Notes: generated by a model not told the origin, from the letters alone. A stretch of 64,000 bases of DNA from Mesorhizobium erdmanii USDA 3471 (GCF_000472705.1 NZ_AXAE01000025.1:62109-126108), one strand, 5' to 3'; shown: positions 40,625 through 50,149, numbered from the stretch's first letter. Program-made: numbers and translations.

Positions 40625-42466
40625 ATGACCACTCTCCTGGCAAAACGAAAAGTCGCGGGGGCGGCAGTCGGCAATGTGCCCAGGAGCAAAAACCTGCTGA
40701 GCGGGCTATTAGCGCGGCGATGGATCCGAGGCACGATCATTGCCACGCCAATTTTAGTGCTCTTAGTTGGATTCCTCGTCATCCCACTATCGATTATTAT
40801 TTGGGGCAGCGTCGAAGGCAGCAAGCTGACATTCTCGCACTATGTTCGCATATTCTCCGACGAGACGAACCTCAGCGTCATGTTGCAAACACTAAAAGTC
40901 GGGTTTGCCGTAACACTTCTGTCCTTGTTAGTCGCTTATCCCGTTGCTTACCTGCTTACTCAGATTGAGTCGCGCGCTTTGTCGATTGTGACCTTGTTCA
41001 TCCTCGTGCCACTGTTCACTGCATTCCTCATTCGGACGTACGCTTGGATGATCATCCTTGGTCGCCAAGGACCCATAAATAACACATTGATCTGGCTCGG
41101 AATCATCGATGAGCCGCTGCCGCTTCTCAACACTACCTTTGGCGTTATTGTAGGGATGGTGCACGTGCTGCTTCCTATGGCAATCTTCACAATGTACTCC
41201 TCGATGGTGCGTATAGACCATAATGCGGCGCGCGCCGCACAAATACTCGGCGCAAAGCCGGTGCAAGCCTTTTTCCGCGTCTATCTCCCTCTATCGCTAC
41301 CAGGCGTCTTTTCTGCTGGGGTACTGATGTTTATCATTTCGATTGGTTTCTACATTACACCTGCACTTCTCGGCGGGCCGCGCGATGCAATGATAACGCA
41401 GCTGATCGTTACCCAACTGACGACGCTTTTAAACTTCGAAATGAGCTTTGCGTCAGCATTCGTACTCCTATTAGTCACGCTCTTGATTCTTTTCTTTGCG
41501 AGTCTATTTATCCCTCTTGAGATGATTTGGTCGTCGTCGACTGTCGAGAATACCAATCGAGCGGCGCGATCGAAGTCGCAGTTATTCAGCAATGCTAAGC
41601 AGGCAATGCATCCGGCTCTGACCGCAGTAGAGCACCTGATACATTTGATAACCAAACCGTTCTTGACACGTAATGCGCGCTGGCTTTGGGCGTACACGAT
41701 TCTCGTTCTTCTGTTTCTGACAGCGCCCCTGATCGTCATCTTCATGCTTTCATTCAGCTCGTCCTCGTTTGTCGTATTTCCTCCCCCAGGGATCTCACTG
41801 CAGTGGTGGGAAAAATTGCTCCACGCCTCTGATTGGCACGAGTCATTCCTATTCTCTGTCAAACTCGGGGCAGTCTCTGCAATCTTTGCCACGATCATTG
41901 GGACCATGGGCGCCTTCTGGCTTGTGCGTACCACGCTACCGATCAAGAGAGCATTGTTCCTGTTCTCACTGTCGCCTCTTATGGTGCCTGTTATCGTTAT
42001 CGCGACTGCGCTTTACATGTTTGAGGCACGAATCCATTTGCTTGGAAGCTTTGCCGGACTGGTTATCGGTCATGTGCTTCTGTCGGTACCCTATGTCGTT
42101 GTCATCATGGCCGCTGCATTGCGTAGTTTTGACCAGTCGCTAGAGACAGCAGCTGCTATTCATGGCGCGCGCCCGATGCAGGTTCTTCGTTTAGTTACGT
42201 TGCCACTCTTAAAGCCGGCGCTGCTAACCGCGGCTTTGCTTGCATTCCTGACTTCGTTCGACGAACTGCTTATAACAATGTTCATGATCGGAAGGCAGAC
42301 GCTGACGTTACCTTTCAAGTTCTGGAACGATATCAAATACGAGCTCAATCCGCTGCTTAGTGCGGCCTCGGCGTTTATCGTCCTTCTCGTGACGGCAGCG
42401 ATCTTGACAACGCTGTGGATCAAGGTGCGGCACGACAGACGTACCTCTGCTAGCATCGGACAATGA
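40625..42466 (+). CDS. fused ABC importer permease (PotB-PotC type in one chain)
   Basis: 613 residues containing two complete MetI-like permease domains. Half 1 (about 25-310) has six helices and the EAA loop ARAAQILGAKPVQAFFRVYL. A linker of about 60 residues (IWSSSTVENTNRAARSKSQL...) follows, then half 2 (about 345-600) with ETAAAIHGARPMQVLRLVTL. Most polyamine-type importers encode these as two genes. GGGAGGAG about 8 nt before ATG 40625 fixes the start. It pairs with the substrate-binding gene upstream and the ATPase 13 bp downstream. Confidence 0.92.
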   Translation: MTTLLAKRKVAGAAVGNVPRSKNLLSGLLARRWIRGTIIATPILVLLVGFLVIPLSIIIWGSVEGSKLTFSHYVRIFSDETNLSVMLQTLKVGFAVTLLSLLVAYPVAYLLTQIESRALSIVTLFILVPLFTAFLIRTYAWMIILGRQGPINNTLIWLGIIDEPLPLLNTTFGVIVGMVHVLLPMAIFTMYSSMVRIDHNAARAAQILGAKPVQAFFRVYLPLSLPGVFSAGVLMFIISIGFYITPALLGGPRDAMITQLIVTQLTTLLNFEMSFASAFVLLLVTLLILFFASLFIPLEMIWSSSTVENTNRAARSKSQLFSNAKQAMHPALTAVEHLIHLITKPFLTRNARWLWAYTILVLLFLTAPLIVIFMLSFSSSSFVVFPPPGISLQWWEKLLHASDWHESFLFSVKLGAVSAIFATIIGTMGAFWLVRTTLPIKRALFLFSLSPLMVPVIVIATALYMFEARIHLLGSFAGLVIGHVLLSVPYVVVIMAAALRSFDQSLETAAAIHGARPMQVLRLVTLPLLKPALLTAALLAFLTSFDELLITMFMIGRQTLTLPFKFWNDIKYELNPLLSAASAFIVLLVTAAILTTLWIKVRHDRRTSASIGQ

Positions 42467-42479
42467 AAGGTAGCGAACA

Positions 42480-43550
42480 ATGTCCACCAGCCTCGAAATG
42501 AAAAAAATTCAGAAATGGTACGGCGGGCTCCACGTTGTGCGCGACTTTGATCTCAACGTAGATCCGGGCGAATTCGTAACGTTTCTTGGGCCATCCGGCT
42601 CCGGCAAGACGACCGCGCTGAAGATGATCGCCGGCTTCGAGCAACCCAGTGGCGGTGACATTATGCTCGGCAGTCGCTCGATCGTGGACGTCCCGCCCTA
42701 TGAACGTGGTATCGGCATGGTTTTTCAAAACTACGCGCTGTTTCCGCACATGACCGTTGCTGAAAACGTTGCCTTCCCACTCAAGGTTCGTAACGTTGCA
42801 AAGGCTGAAACTGAGCAGAAAGTACGCCGTGCCCTGGAACTCGTGAAGATGGGTGAGTATCGCGATCGCTTTCCTAATCAGCTCTCTGGCGGACAGCAGC
42901 AACGAATTGCCCTTGCTCGTGCGATCGTCTTTGACCCGAGCCTCCTGCTCATGGACGAGCCGCTTGGTGCTCTCGATCGCAATTTGCGTGAGCACATGAA
43001 AATCGAGATCATGCGCATTCAAAAAGAGTTGAACATGACGGTTGTCTTCGTCACCCACGACCAAGACGAAGCACTTGTTATGTCCGATCGAATTGCTGTG
43101 ATCAACGAAGGCAGGCTCGTGCAAGTCGCGGATAGCAACAACCTTTACTACAATCCAACGAACCGCTTCGTTGCATCTTTTGTCGGCGAATCTAATCTGC
43201 TGCCCTGTCGGGTCGACCGGATAGATAGCGGGGCCGGCAAGGTGACTATTGGCGATCACGCTTCCGGCGTGTCGCGCTTAAACGGGCAGGCACGTGGTGA
43301 CTCCGGTTGGCTCTTCGTAAGACCGGAGCATATCGACATCTGGCCGCAGGGCGCGGTTACTGACGTGGAAAATGTCCTTAGTGGAGTTGTTGAAAGTGCG
43401 TTGTTTTTGGGCGAGTTGACCCGGTACGTGGTTCGCTGCGGAAACGAGAGCATAACCGTCAAGCAACAAAACAGAGGGCAAACTCGATTTGCCAACGGCA
43501 CTCCCGTGTCAGTATCTTGGAATATGGGGAACTCTACCGTTTTGAATTGA
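42480..43550 (+). CDS. ABC importer ATPase, PotA-like
   Basis: A 356-residue nucleotide-binding subunit: Walker A GPSGSGKT, Q-loop VFQNYALFPHMTVAEN, signature LSGGQQQR, Walker B LLLMDEPLGALD, H-loop VTHDQDEA. A C-terminal TOBE domain (about 270-350: SGWLFVRPEHIDIWP) is typical of spermidine/putrescine-type ATPases. One ATPase would drive the single fused permease. The gap to the permease is 13 bp; a GCGCCC/GGGCGC hairpin follows at 43576-43599. Confidence 0.95.
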   Translation: MSTSLEMKKIQKWYGGLHVVRDFDLNVDPGEFVTFLGPSGSGKTTALKMIAGFEQPSGGDIMLGSRSIVDVPPYERGIGMVFQNYALFPHMTVAENVAFPLKVRNVAKAETEQKVRRALELVKMGEYRDRFPNQLSGGQQQRIALARAIVFDPSLLLMDEPLGALDRNLREHMKIEIMRIQKELNMTVVFVTHDQDEALVMSDRIAVINEGRLVQVADSNNLYYNPTNRFVASFVGESNLLPCRVDRIDSGAGKVTIGDHASGVSRLNGQARGDSGWLFVRPEHIDIWPQGAVTDVENVLSGVVESALFLGELTRYVVRCGNESITVKQQNRGQTRFANGTPVSVSWNMGNSTVLN

Positions 43551-43575
43551 CACTCGATCAAATTGGACTTTTGGT

Positions 43576-43599
43576 GCGCCCTCGTAGAGCATTGGGCGC
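43576..43599 (+). terminator. stem-loop after the ABC operon
   Basis: GCGCCC (43576-43581) pairs with GGGCGC (43594-43599), 26 bp after the ATPase stop. No T-run. It may end or attenuate the transcript before the M24 gene, which starts 302 bp after the ATPase. Confidence 0.35.
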
Positions 43600-43851
43600 G
43601 ACCGAACACCGCCTTTCGCCAAGGATTCCAACAGGTGTATAGGCCAAAGCCGTTTACGATTGAGAGCTTACCATGATGCGTGTGGGACTCGATTTGTAGA
43701 ACTCGAATCACGCTGCAATGCTTTGCACTGGTGTCATTGCATTCGATGACGCTCGACGCCTGCCAGGCAAAAACGAAAAATCGCTCACCGGCGCCCAAGT
43801 GTGATCACGGCGACGACAGATCGGCATTTGAACAACCTAAAGGAGATATTA

Positions 43852-45018
43852 ATGCTCAATTCACCGTTTCAAGCGTTTTCCGAAGCCGAACATAGATCCA
43901 GGCTCAAACGAGCTCGTGAAGAGCTAGCCGCAGCGGGTTATGGCGGGAGTATTATTGTCGCCCCCGAGAACATCTTCTACCTCACTGGTTACGATTCTAT
44001 CTGCGCCAACATTTGTCCGCAAGCTCTCATACTAAGCGTCGACGAAAGTCGGGGTCCGACATTGTTGGTCCGCAACCTGGACCTCCCACTGGTAAAGGAG
44101 ACTTCCTGGTTGGCGGACGTCCGGACGTATCAACTTTTCGTAGACGATGTGGCTAAAGTCGTTAGCGAAATTGCCAACGAACAGGGGATAGCGAAGGGTC
44201 GCCTAGGATTGGACATGCAGTCACCGGCGGTCACCGGGAGCTATATGCGGGCACTGGAAACTGCACTGAAATTACAATTTGGTGATGTAAGTCACTTGTT
44301 GAACAAGCTTCAGCTCATAAAGTCACCAGCTGAAATTAACTTCATGAGGGAAGCCGCGCGCTATGCAAATCTGGGCGTAGAAGCAGCCCGTAAAAGACTG
44401 CAGCCTGGTATTAGTGAGATCGCGCTTTGCGCAGCTGTGGAACAGGCAGCTCGGGAAGCTGGCAGTGACTATCCAGCGCTTCCGATCGAATGTGGGAGTG
44501 GGTCGCGCTCAGCAAGCGGCCACGCAGCCCCTATGCCGAAGATTATTGGCAAAAATGAACTTGTTCACCTTGAGTTTGCCGGCGTGGCCCGCCGATATCA
44601 TAGTGTGGCGATGACAACTTTGGCTACGGGCGAGCCGGGCGAGGGCGCGCGCAAACTGTATGATGTAGCGCGGGAATCGCTAGTGGCAGGCCTGGAGGAA
44701 TGCCGTCCTGGAGCTCATGTCGCTGACATCGACAACGGTTCGCGTAAACCGATCGATCGCGCTGGTTTGGGCGACGCTGCGCAGATGCGTTTTGGTGTCG
44801 GCATTGGTATTGCCTATCCTCCTATTTGGTTGAGTTCCCTCCAGCTCGATAGATTTTCTACCGGCACATTAGTGTCTGGCATGACCTTTTATGTCCATGC
44901 TTGGCTATCAGTCCCACGCGACGGGTTGGGTGTGATGTTGGGTGGCACTTACTTGGTCTCCGAGACGGGCATCGAAGCACTCTCCGGGGCTGGGCCTGTC
45001 GACCTGTTCACCGTCTGA
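43852..45018 (+). CDS. M24-family hydrolase, creatinase/ectoine-hydrolase (DoeA/EutD)-like
   Basis: 388 residues with a creatinase N-terminal domain (IIVAPENIFYLTGYDSIC) and a pita-bread C-terminal domain. The metal site of true Xaa-Pro aminopeptidases is lost: LVHLEFAGVARRYHSVAMTT replaces the D-x-G...D strand, and MRFGVGIGIAYPPIWLS replaces the GHGIG histidine motif. That GIGIxYPP pattern and the MTFYVHAWL strand recall ectoine hydrolase and other metal-free creatinase-like C-N hydrolases, so I favour cleavage of an N-substituted amino-acid derivative over peptidase activity. AGGAGATATTA before ATG 43852 fixes the start. The outer IS66 element inserted 7 bp beyond its stop. Confidence 0.75.
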   Translation: MLNSPFQAFSEAEHRSRLKRAREELAAAGYGGSIIVAPENIFYLTGYDSICANICPQALILSVDESRGPTLLVRNLDLPLVKETSWLADVRTYQLFVDDVAKVVSEIANEQGIAKGRLGLDMQSPAVTGSYMRALETALKLQFGDVSHLLNKLQLIKSPAEINFMREAARYANLGVEAARKRLQPGISEIALCAAVEQAAREAGSDYPALPIECGSGSRSASGHAAPMPKIIGKNELVHLEFAGVARRYHSVAMTTLATGEPGEGARKLYDVARESLVAGLEECRPGAHVADIDNGSRKPIDRAGLGDAAQMRFGVGIGIAYPPIWLSSLQLDRFSTGTLVSGMTFYVHAWLSVPRDGLGVMLGGTYLVSETGIEALSGAGPVDLFTV

Positions 45019-45025
45019 AAGGCGA

Positions 45026-45033
45026 ATACCAAA
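45026..45033. repeat. 8-bp target duplication of outer IS66 (left)
   Basis: ATACCAAA, repeated at 51823-51830 on the other side of the element. Eight base pairs is the duplication length of the IS66 family. Confidence 0.9.
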
Positions 45034-45128
45034 GTACGCCTCCGGCGAAGGCCGCCTTGCGAGAAGATGGCACGGTAGCGAGGCTGCGCTCTTAAGGTCG
45101 TCCTTACGAGCGAAGTTAGCAGCACAGC

Positions 45129-45482
45129 ATGAGCCATGTGACGTTATTGACCGGGCCGGAGCGGCGGCGCCGTTGGAGTGAAGCGGATCAGTGCCGGATA
45201 CTGGCCGCGGCATTCGCGCCCGGGGCCACAGTGACGGCGGTGGCGCGTCAGTACGATGTCGCGACCAGCCTGATCTATAAGTGGCGCCGCACGCTGAGAG
45301 CCCGCGAGACAGGCTTTGCCGAAGTTGTCGTGGTTCCCGATGAGACTGTCGCCGTTTCGCGGCCGGCGGCATCCCCAGCGGTGATCGAGCTGGAGATCGC
45401 CGGCAAGGTGCGGTTGCGGATTCCACTGACCACACCGCCGACACTGGTGGCGGCGACGGTGAAGGCGCTGGGTGTTTCATGA
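45129..45482 (+). CDS. tnpA: IS66 TnpA (outer element)
   Basis: A 117-residue accessory protein with a helix-turn-helix: RRRWSEADQCRILAAAFAPG, ATVTAVARQYDVATSLIYKW. The C-terminus VIELEIAGKVRLRIPLTTPP is typical of the IS66 TnpA/OrfA group. TnpA is needed with TnpB for IS66 transposition, though its exact role is not settled. ATGA overlap with tnpB at 45479-45482. Confidence 0.9.
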   Translation: MSHVTLLTGPERRRRWSEADQCRILAAAFAPGATVTAVARQYDVATSLIYKWRRTLRARETGFAEVVVVPDETVAVSRPAASPAVIELEIAGKVRLRIPLTTPPTLVAATVKALGVS

Positions 45483-45655
45483 TCCCGGTCCCGAGCCAGG
45501 TGCGGATCTGGTTGGCGGTCGGCCGGACCGATATGCGTCGCGGGATGCAAGGCCTCGCTCTGCAGGTTCAGGAGACGCTGGGCCGGGATCCCCATGCCGG
45601 CGATCTTTATGTCTTCCGCGGCCGCAGCGGCAATCTGATCAAGATCATCTGGCAT

Positions 45656-45663
45656 GATGGGCT
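45656..45663. repeat. 8-bp target duplication of inner IS66 (left)
   Basis: GATGGGCT, repeated at 48206-48213. It lies within the outer tnpB coding sequence. Confidence 0.92.
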
Positions 45664-45747
45664 GTAAGCGCCACGCCGCTCCCCTCGTGCGGCACATGAG
45701 GTGAATGTGCGAAGAATCCCCCCGATCGCGAGAGACGGAGGGCCTAC

Positions 45748-46179
45748 GTGGGAGCAGACGGCAAAATGGACGTCCATTTGGACGTCCCAACAGCTGGTTA
45801 CGCAGGCCAGCTCGAGGTTCTGGACGGTCCAACGGGACGGCGGGTTCGCTCGGAGGCCGAGAGAGCCCGGATTGCGGCCGAGAGCCTGATGCCAGGGGTG
45901 CAGGTGGCGGCGGTCGCGCGCAAGCATGGCGCGACCCGCTGGCAGGTCTACGATTGGCGGCGTCGCCTTCGTCAGGGACAACTGGCACTGCCGGAAAGCA
46001 TGGCGCCGATGTTCGCGCAGTTGATGGTGGACGACTCATCGGCGCCTCAGCGGAGGATGAGGCCATCGAAATCGACGCCGGCGAAGGTGGAAATCGTGAT
46101 CGACGACATGGTGATCCGAACGGCGGTTGACCTCGAGCAGCTGTCGCAGGTGATCCGAGCGGTTCGGGCCTCGCGATGA
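45748..46179 (+). CDS. tnpA: IS66 TnpA (inner element)
   Basis: 143 residues, with HTH segment SEAERARIAAESLMPGVQVA, AVARKHGATRWQVYDWRRRL and the C-terminal KVEIVIDDMVIRTAVDLEQL strand. The first residues are uncertain: GTG 45748 or ATG 45766 may be the start. ATGA overlap with tnpB (46176-46179). Confidence 0.85.
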   Translation: MGADGKMDVHLDVPTAGYAGQLEVLDGPTGRRVRSEAERARIAAESLMPGVQVAAVARKHGATRWQVYDWRRRLRQGQLALPESMAPMFAQLMVDDSSAPQRRMRPSKSTPAKVEIVIDDMVIRTAVDLEQLSQVIRAVRASR

Positions 46180-46529
46180 TTGCACCGGGCAACGATCTGA
46201 AGATCTACGTGGCGACCCGGCCAGTTGACTTCCGGCGCGGCATGGATGGATTGGCATTGGCTGTGCAGGAGATGCTAGGCCTCGACCCATACTGTGGGGC
46301 AGCCTTCGTCTTCCGGGCCAAAAGGGCTGACAGGATCAAGATTTTGGTGTGGGATCGCACCGGCCTTGTGCTCGTTCACAAGCGGCTCGAGGGCTCGAAG
46401 TTCGTCTGGCCGCAGGTTCGCGACGGCGTGATGCGCATGTCGCCGGCGATGTTCGCGGCCTTGTTCGAAGGGCTGGACTGGAGACTGGTTCGCCCCGAGC
46501 GGGCACGGCGTCCGCAGCTTGCCGGATGA
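46176..46529 (+). CDS. tnpB: IS66 TnpB (inner element)
   Basis: A 117-residue IS66 Orf2 protein: KIYVATRPVDFRRGMDGLAL, VQEMLGLDPYCGAAFVFRAK, DRIKILVWDRTGLVLVHKRL, LEGSKFVWP and LFEGLDWRLVRPERARRP. Full length and uninterrupted. Forms the transposition apparatus with TnpA and TnpC. Confidence 0.93.
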   Translation: MIAPGNDLKIYVATRPVDFRRGMDGLALAVQEMLGLDPYCGAAFVFRAKRADRIKILVWDRTGLVLVHKRLEGSKFVWPQVRDGVMRMSPAMFAALFEGLDWRLVRPERARRPQLAG

Positions 46530-46598
46530 GTGTGGCACAGTGACTCAGGTGCCTTGTCTCCAATGGCATTATCGGCACTCATGTGCTTGATTTAGTGC

Positions 46599-48185
46599 AT
46601 GAATCTGACGGTTCTCCAGGAAGAGAACGAGCGTTTGAAGGCGCTCCTGGCCCAGACGCAAGCGACCCTGGCCGAGCACCAGGCTGCCTTAGCTGCATCC
46701 GAGGAGGCGCGCCGCCGGCTGGAGAGCGTCGTCAGCCAGCTCAATCACGAGAAGTTCGGCGCCAAGTCCGAGAAGCTGCATCCCGATCAATACCACCTGC
46801 CACTCGAAGACGTGGAGATCGCGCAGGGCGTGCTCGATGCCGCGCAGGAAAAGGCGCAGCGGGTCATCCAGGGGCGTTCGGACGGCTCGTCCGGTTCGCG
46901 CCAGCGCAATCGTGGCCACTTGCCTGCCCATCTGCCGCGAGTGGAGCGGATCATCGAGCCCAAGAGCACGCTGTGCCCCTGCGGCTGCGGCGAGATGGCC
47001 AGGATCGGCGAGGATGTCAGCGAGCGGCTCGACGCAATCCCGGCGCAACTGCGCGTGCTGGTCACGCGCCGCCCGAAATACGCTTGCCGGCGCTGCTCGG
47101 GCGCCGTCGTGCAGGCGCATGCGCCCGAGCATATCGTGCCTGGCGGCCTGCCGACCGAGGCGCTGATCGCCCAGGTCATCGTCGCCAAGTTCGGTGATCA
47201 TTTGCCGTTCTACCGGCAGGCCGAGATCTACGCCCGCCAGGGCATCCAGCTGGATCGGGCGACACTGTGCAACTGGGCAGGCCGGGCCTGCTTCCATCTC
47301 AAGCCCATAGCCGACCACATGCGCGGGCATCTGGCTGCGGCCGAGCGCCTGTTCATGGACGAGACCACGGCGCCGGTGCTCGATCCCGGACGCGGCAAGG
47401 TCAAGAAGGGCTTCTTCTGGGCAATCGCTTCCGATGACCGCGGCCATGGTGGCCAAGGCCCGCCCATCGTGCTGTTCCACTATGCGCCGGGGCGCGGCGG
47501 CGAGCATGCCGAACGCTTCCTTCAGGGCTTTGGCGGACAATTCCTGCAGGTTGACGCCTATGAGGGCTATGACCGGCTGACGCGTCTGGAGCGGTCGCAG
47601 GGACCATGGAAGCTCGTCCATTGCTGGAGCCACCTGCGCCGACGTTTTGTGAAGCTGGCGCGCAACACCAAGTCCCCGATCGCCGAAGCCGCCGTGCGCC
47701 AGATCGCTACGCTCTACGCCGTCGAGGCGACGGTGCGCGGCATGGCGCCACAAGCTCGGCTCGCCGCGCGACAGCAGTACTCCACTCCGATCATCGCCGC
47801 CCTGAAACCATGGTTCGAAAAGCAACTGTCGATGATCTCCTCGGGCTCAAAGCTGGCCGAAGACATCCGCTATGGTCTTGCCCATTGGGAAGGGCTCACG
47901 CGCTTCCTCGGCGACGGCCGGCTCGAGCTCGACACCAACCCAGTCGAAAACGCCATCCGACCACTATGCTTGACCAGAAAAAATGCCCTGTTTGCTGGCC
48001 ATGAGGTCGGGGCCGAAAACTGGGCACTGCTCTCATCCGTCGTGGCCACCTGCAGGCTCAACGACGTCAATCCCGTTGCCTACCTCGCCGAAACTCTTGA
48101 CGCCATCATCAACGGCCATCCGCAGAGCCAGATCGAGGAACTCATGCCCTGGCGATTCAGGAAAACGTCAAGCCCAAATCCATAG
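46599..48185 (+). CDS. tnpC: IS66 transposase TnpC (inner element)
   Basis: A 528-residue DDE transposase. An N-terminal coiled coil (LQEENERLKALLAQTQATLA) is followed by the HEKFGAKSEKL motif, a zinc-finger region (CPCGCGEM, then CRRCSG), and the catalytic triad candidates in LFMDETTAPVLD, LQVDAYEGYDR and TNPVENAIRPL. Intact, with ATG 46599 70 bp after tnpB; it ends 20 bp before the right terminal repeat. Confidence 0.95.
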   Translation: MNLTVLQEENERLKALLAQTQATLAEHQAALAASEEARRRLESVVSQLNHEKFGAKSEKLHPDQYHLPLEDVEIAQGVLDAAQEKAQRVIQGRSDGSSGSRQRNRGHLPAHLPRVERIIEPKSTLCPCGCGEMARIGEDVSERLDAIPAQLRVLVTRRPKYACRRCSGAVVQAHAPEHIVPGGLPTEALIAQVIVAKFGDHLPFYRQAEIYARQGIQLDRATLCNWAGRACFHLKPIADHMRGHLAAAERLFMDETTAPVLDPGRGKVKKGFFWAIASDDRGHGGQGPPIVLFHYAPGRGGEHAERFLQGFGGQFLQVDAYEGYDRLTRLERSQGPWKLVHCWSHLRRRFVKLARNTKSPIAEAAVRQIATLYAVEATVRGMAPQARLAARQQYSTPIIAALKPWFEKQLSMISSGSKLAEDIRYGLAHWEGLTRFLGDGRLELDTNPVENAIRPLCLTRKNALFAGHEVGAENWALLSSVVATCRLNDVNPVAYLAETLDAIINGHPQSQIEELMPWRFRKTSSPNP

Positions 48186-48205
48186 GCGATCTGCAAGGCG
48201 CTTAC

Positions 48206-48213
48206 GATGGGCT
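48206..48213. repeat. 8-bp target duplication of inner IS66 (right)
   Basis: GATGGGCT, the partner of 45656-45663. The reading frame of the outer tnpB resumes immediately after it. Confidence 0.92.
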
Positions 48214-50079
48214 CGGCATGTCGCTGTATGCAAAACGGCTCGAGAAGGGCCGGTTTCTATGGCCGTCGCCGGCGGACGGTACGGTTTCCATATCACCGGC
48301 GCAGCTCGCCTACCTGCTCGACGGCATCGATTGGCGCAACCCGCGTCACACGTTCCGCCCCCAGCGCGCGGGCTGAGTTTTTCTTTGAGTTTGCGGCATT
48401 TTCCGCGAGTCAGCGGACGCATTTTATGATTCACTCCAGGGCATGGTTGCCACCGCCCAGGATGCCGTTCCGGACGATATCGGCGCGCTGAGAGCAGCGC
48501 TGACCGCGGCGCTGGCCAGAGCCGAAGACGAGGCGGCGCGCGCTACGCTGGTCGAGGCCGAACTGGCAGTCGCCGGGGCCAAGGCATCGGATGATGCGGC
48601 GCTGATCGCGCATCAGCATCTGACGATCCGGAAGCTGCAGCGGGCGCTGCATGGTCAGAGTTCTGAACGCTCAGCCCGCCTGCACGACCAAATGGAGCTC
48701 ACCTTCGAGGAGCTCGAGAGCACGGCGATGGAAGACGAGATCGCCGCCGAACAGGCCGCGGCCCGGACCACCGAGGTGGCGCCTTTTGTGCGCAAACGAC
48801 CGGCGCGCCAGCCATTTCCCGAGCATCTGCCGCGCGAACGCATGGTCGAGCCGGCGCCGACCGCTTGCCACTGCTGCGGCGGTCATCGGCTGCGCAAGCT
48901 GGGTGAGGACATCACCGAGACGCTGGAGGTGGTGCCGCGGCAATGGAAGGTGATCCAACATGTGCGGGAGAAGTTCACCTGCCGCGACTGCGAGGCGATC
49001 AGCCAGGCTCCGGCGCCGTTCCACGCCACCCCGCGCGGCTGGGCCGGTCCCGGCCTGCTGGCGATGATCCTGTTCGAGAAGTTCGGACAGCATCAGCCGC
49101 TCAACCGCCAGGCCGAACGCTATGCCCGCGAAGGTGTGCCGCTCAGCCTGTCGACGCTCGCCGACCAGGTCGGCGCCGGCGCCGCGGCGCTAATGCCGCT
49201 GTTCAAGCGGCTCGAAGCCCATGTGCTGGCCGCTTCACGTCTGCACGGCGACGACACGACGGTGCCGGTCCTGGCCAAGGGCAAGACCGATACCGGCCGA
49301 TTATGGACGTATGTGCGCGATGACCGACCGTTCGGCGGCGCCGATCCGCCGGCGGCGGTGTTCTATTATTCCCGCGATCGTCGAGGGGAACATCCCGCGG
49401 CGCATCTCGCCGGCTGGAGCGGCATTCTGCAGGCCGATGCCTGTGGCGGTTATGGCGATCTCTATGCGGCGGGTCGTCAGCCGGCGCCTGTTCTGGAGGC
49501 CAGCTGCTGGGCCCACAGCCGGCGCAAAGTGTTTGAGCTGGCCGATGTCGAAGCGGTGGCGCGCAAGAAGGCGCACGGCGAGAAGCCCAACCTGGTCTAT
49601 CCGCTGGCGGTTGAAGCCGTGAAGGGCATCGATGCCCTGTTCGATATCGAGCGCGCGATCAACGGCCTGTTGCCGGCCCAACGCCACGCCGTGCGCCAAG
49701 AGCGGAGCGCGCCGCTGGTCACCGAGCTCGAGCGCTGGATGATCGAGACGCGCGAAAGCTCTCGCGCGGGCACGACCTGACCAAGGCGTTCAACTATATG
49801 CTGCGCCGCTGGTCATCCTTCACCCGGTTCCTCGACGATGGGCGGATCTGCCTATCCAACAATGCAGCTGAGCGAGCCCTGCGCGGCATCGCTCTCGGCA
49901 GAAAGTCCTGGCTGTTCTGCGGTTCCGATCGCGGCGGACAGCGCGCTGCCGTTCTCTACAGCCTGATCGTCAGCGCCAAGATGAACGATATCGACCCTCA
50001 GGTCTGGCTCGCCGACGTCCTCGCGCGACTGCCCGCCTATCCGGCCCCTCGGATCGATGATTTGCTGCCGTGTTGGGGT

Positions 50080-50149
50080 GGACGGCTCCCAACGGCATCG
50101 CGATGTGCCAGAATGAGTTCGTTGAAAGCTCAATCGAGGGAGACCGTCC
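50080..50149 (+). promoter_or_regulatory. hairpin covering the transposase ribosome site
   Basis: GGACGGCTCCC (50080-50090, part of the left repeat) can pair with GGGAGACCGTCC (50138-50149) with one bulged A. The right arm contains the GGGAG ribosome site and ends directly before the GTG start at 50150. Transcripts entering from outside would fold and hide the site, which would limit transposase expression from read-through. Confidence 0.5.

Larger units (their letters stand above)
45664..48205 (+). mobile_element. inner IS66-family element, intact
   Basis: 2542 bp with terminal inverted repeats starting GTAAGCGCC at both ends (45664 onward; 48205 reading inward, GTAAGCGCCTTGCAGATCGCC). The GTAAGCG start is typical of IS66. 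It is flanked by the perfect 8-bp duplication GATGGGCT and carries uninterrupted tnpA, tnpB and tnpC. It differs strongly from the outer element in protein sequence, so this is a second lineage, not a duplication. Confidence 0.93.
45479..48376 (+). pseudogene. tnpB: IS66 tnpB (outer element), split by the inner IS66
   Basis: The 5' part (45479-45663: MIPVPSQVRIWLAVGRTDMR...LIKIIWHDGL) breaks exactly at the duplication GATGGGCT. The 3' part resumes at 48214 in the same frame (GMSLYAKRLEKGRFLWPSPA...DGIDWRNPRHTF) and ends at TGA 48374-48376. The spliced product has the IS66 Orf2 signature (RTDMRRGMQGLALQVQE, YVFRGRSGNLIKIIWHDG, GLGMSLYAKRLEKGRF, LLDGIDWR) with no other defect, so the second insertion is recent. 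As it stands the gene cannot make full-length protein. Confidence 0.92.

Noticed and set aside
44908..45480. Minus-strand frame across the M24 end and outer tnpA
   Set aside because: It spans an insertion junction and is antisense to two well-supported genes.
46689..47825. A 378-residue minus-strand frame in the inner IS66
   Set aside because: Antisense shadow of tnpC; the plus-strand frame has all transposase motifs.
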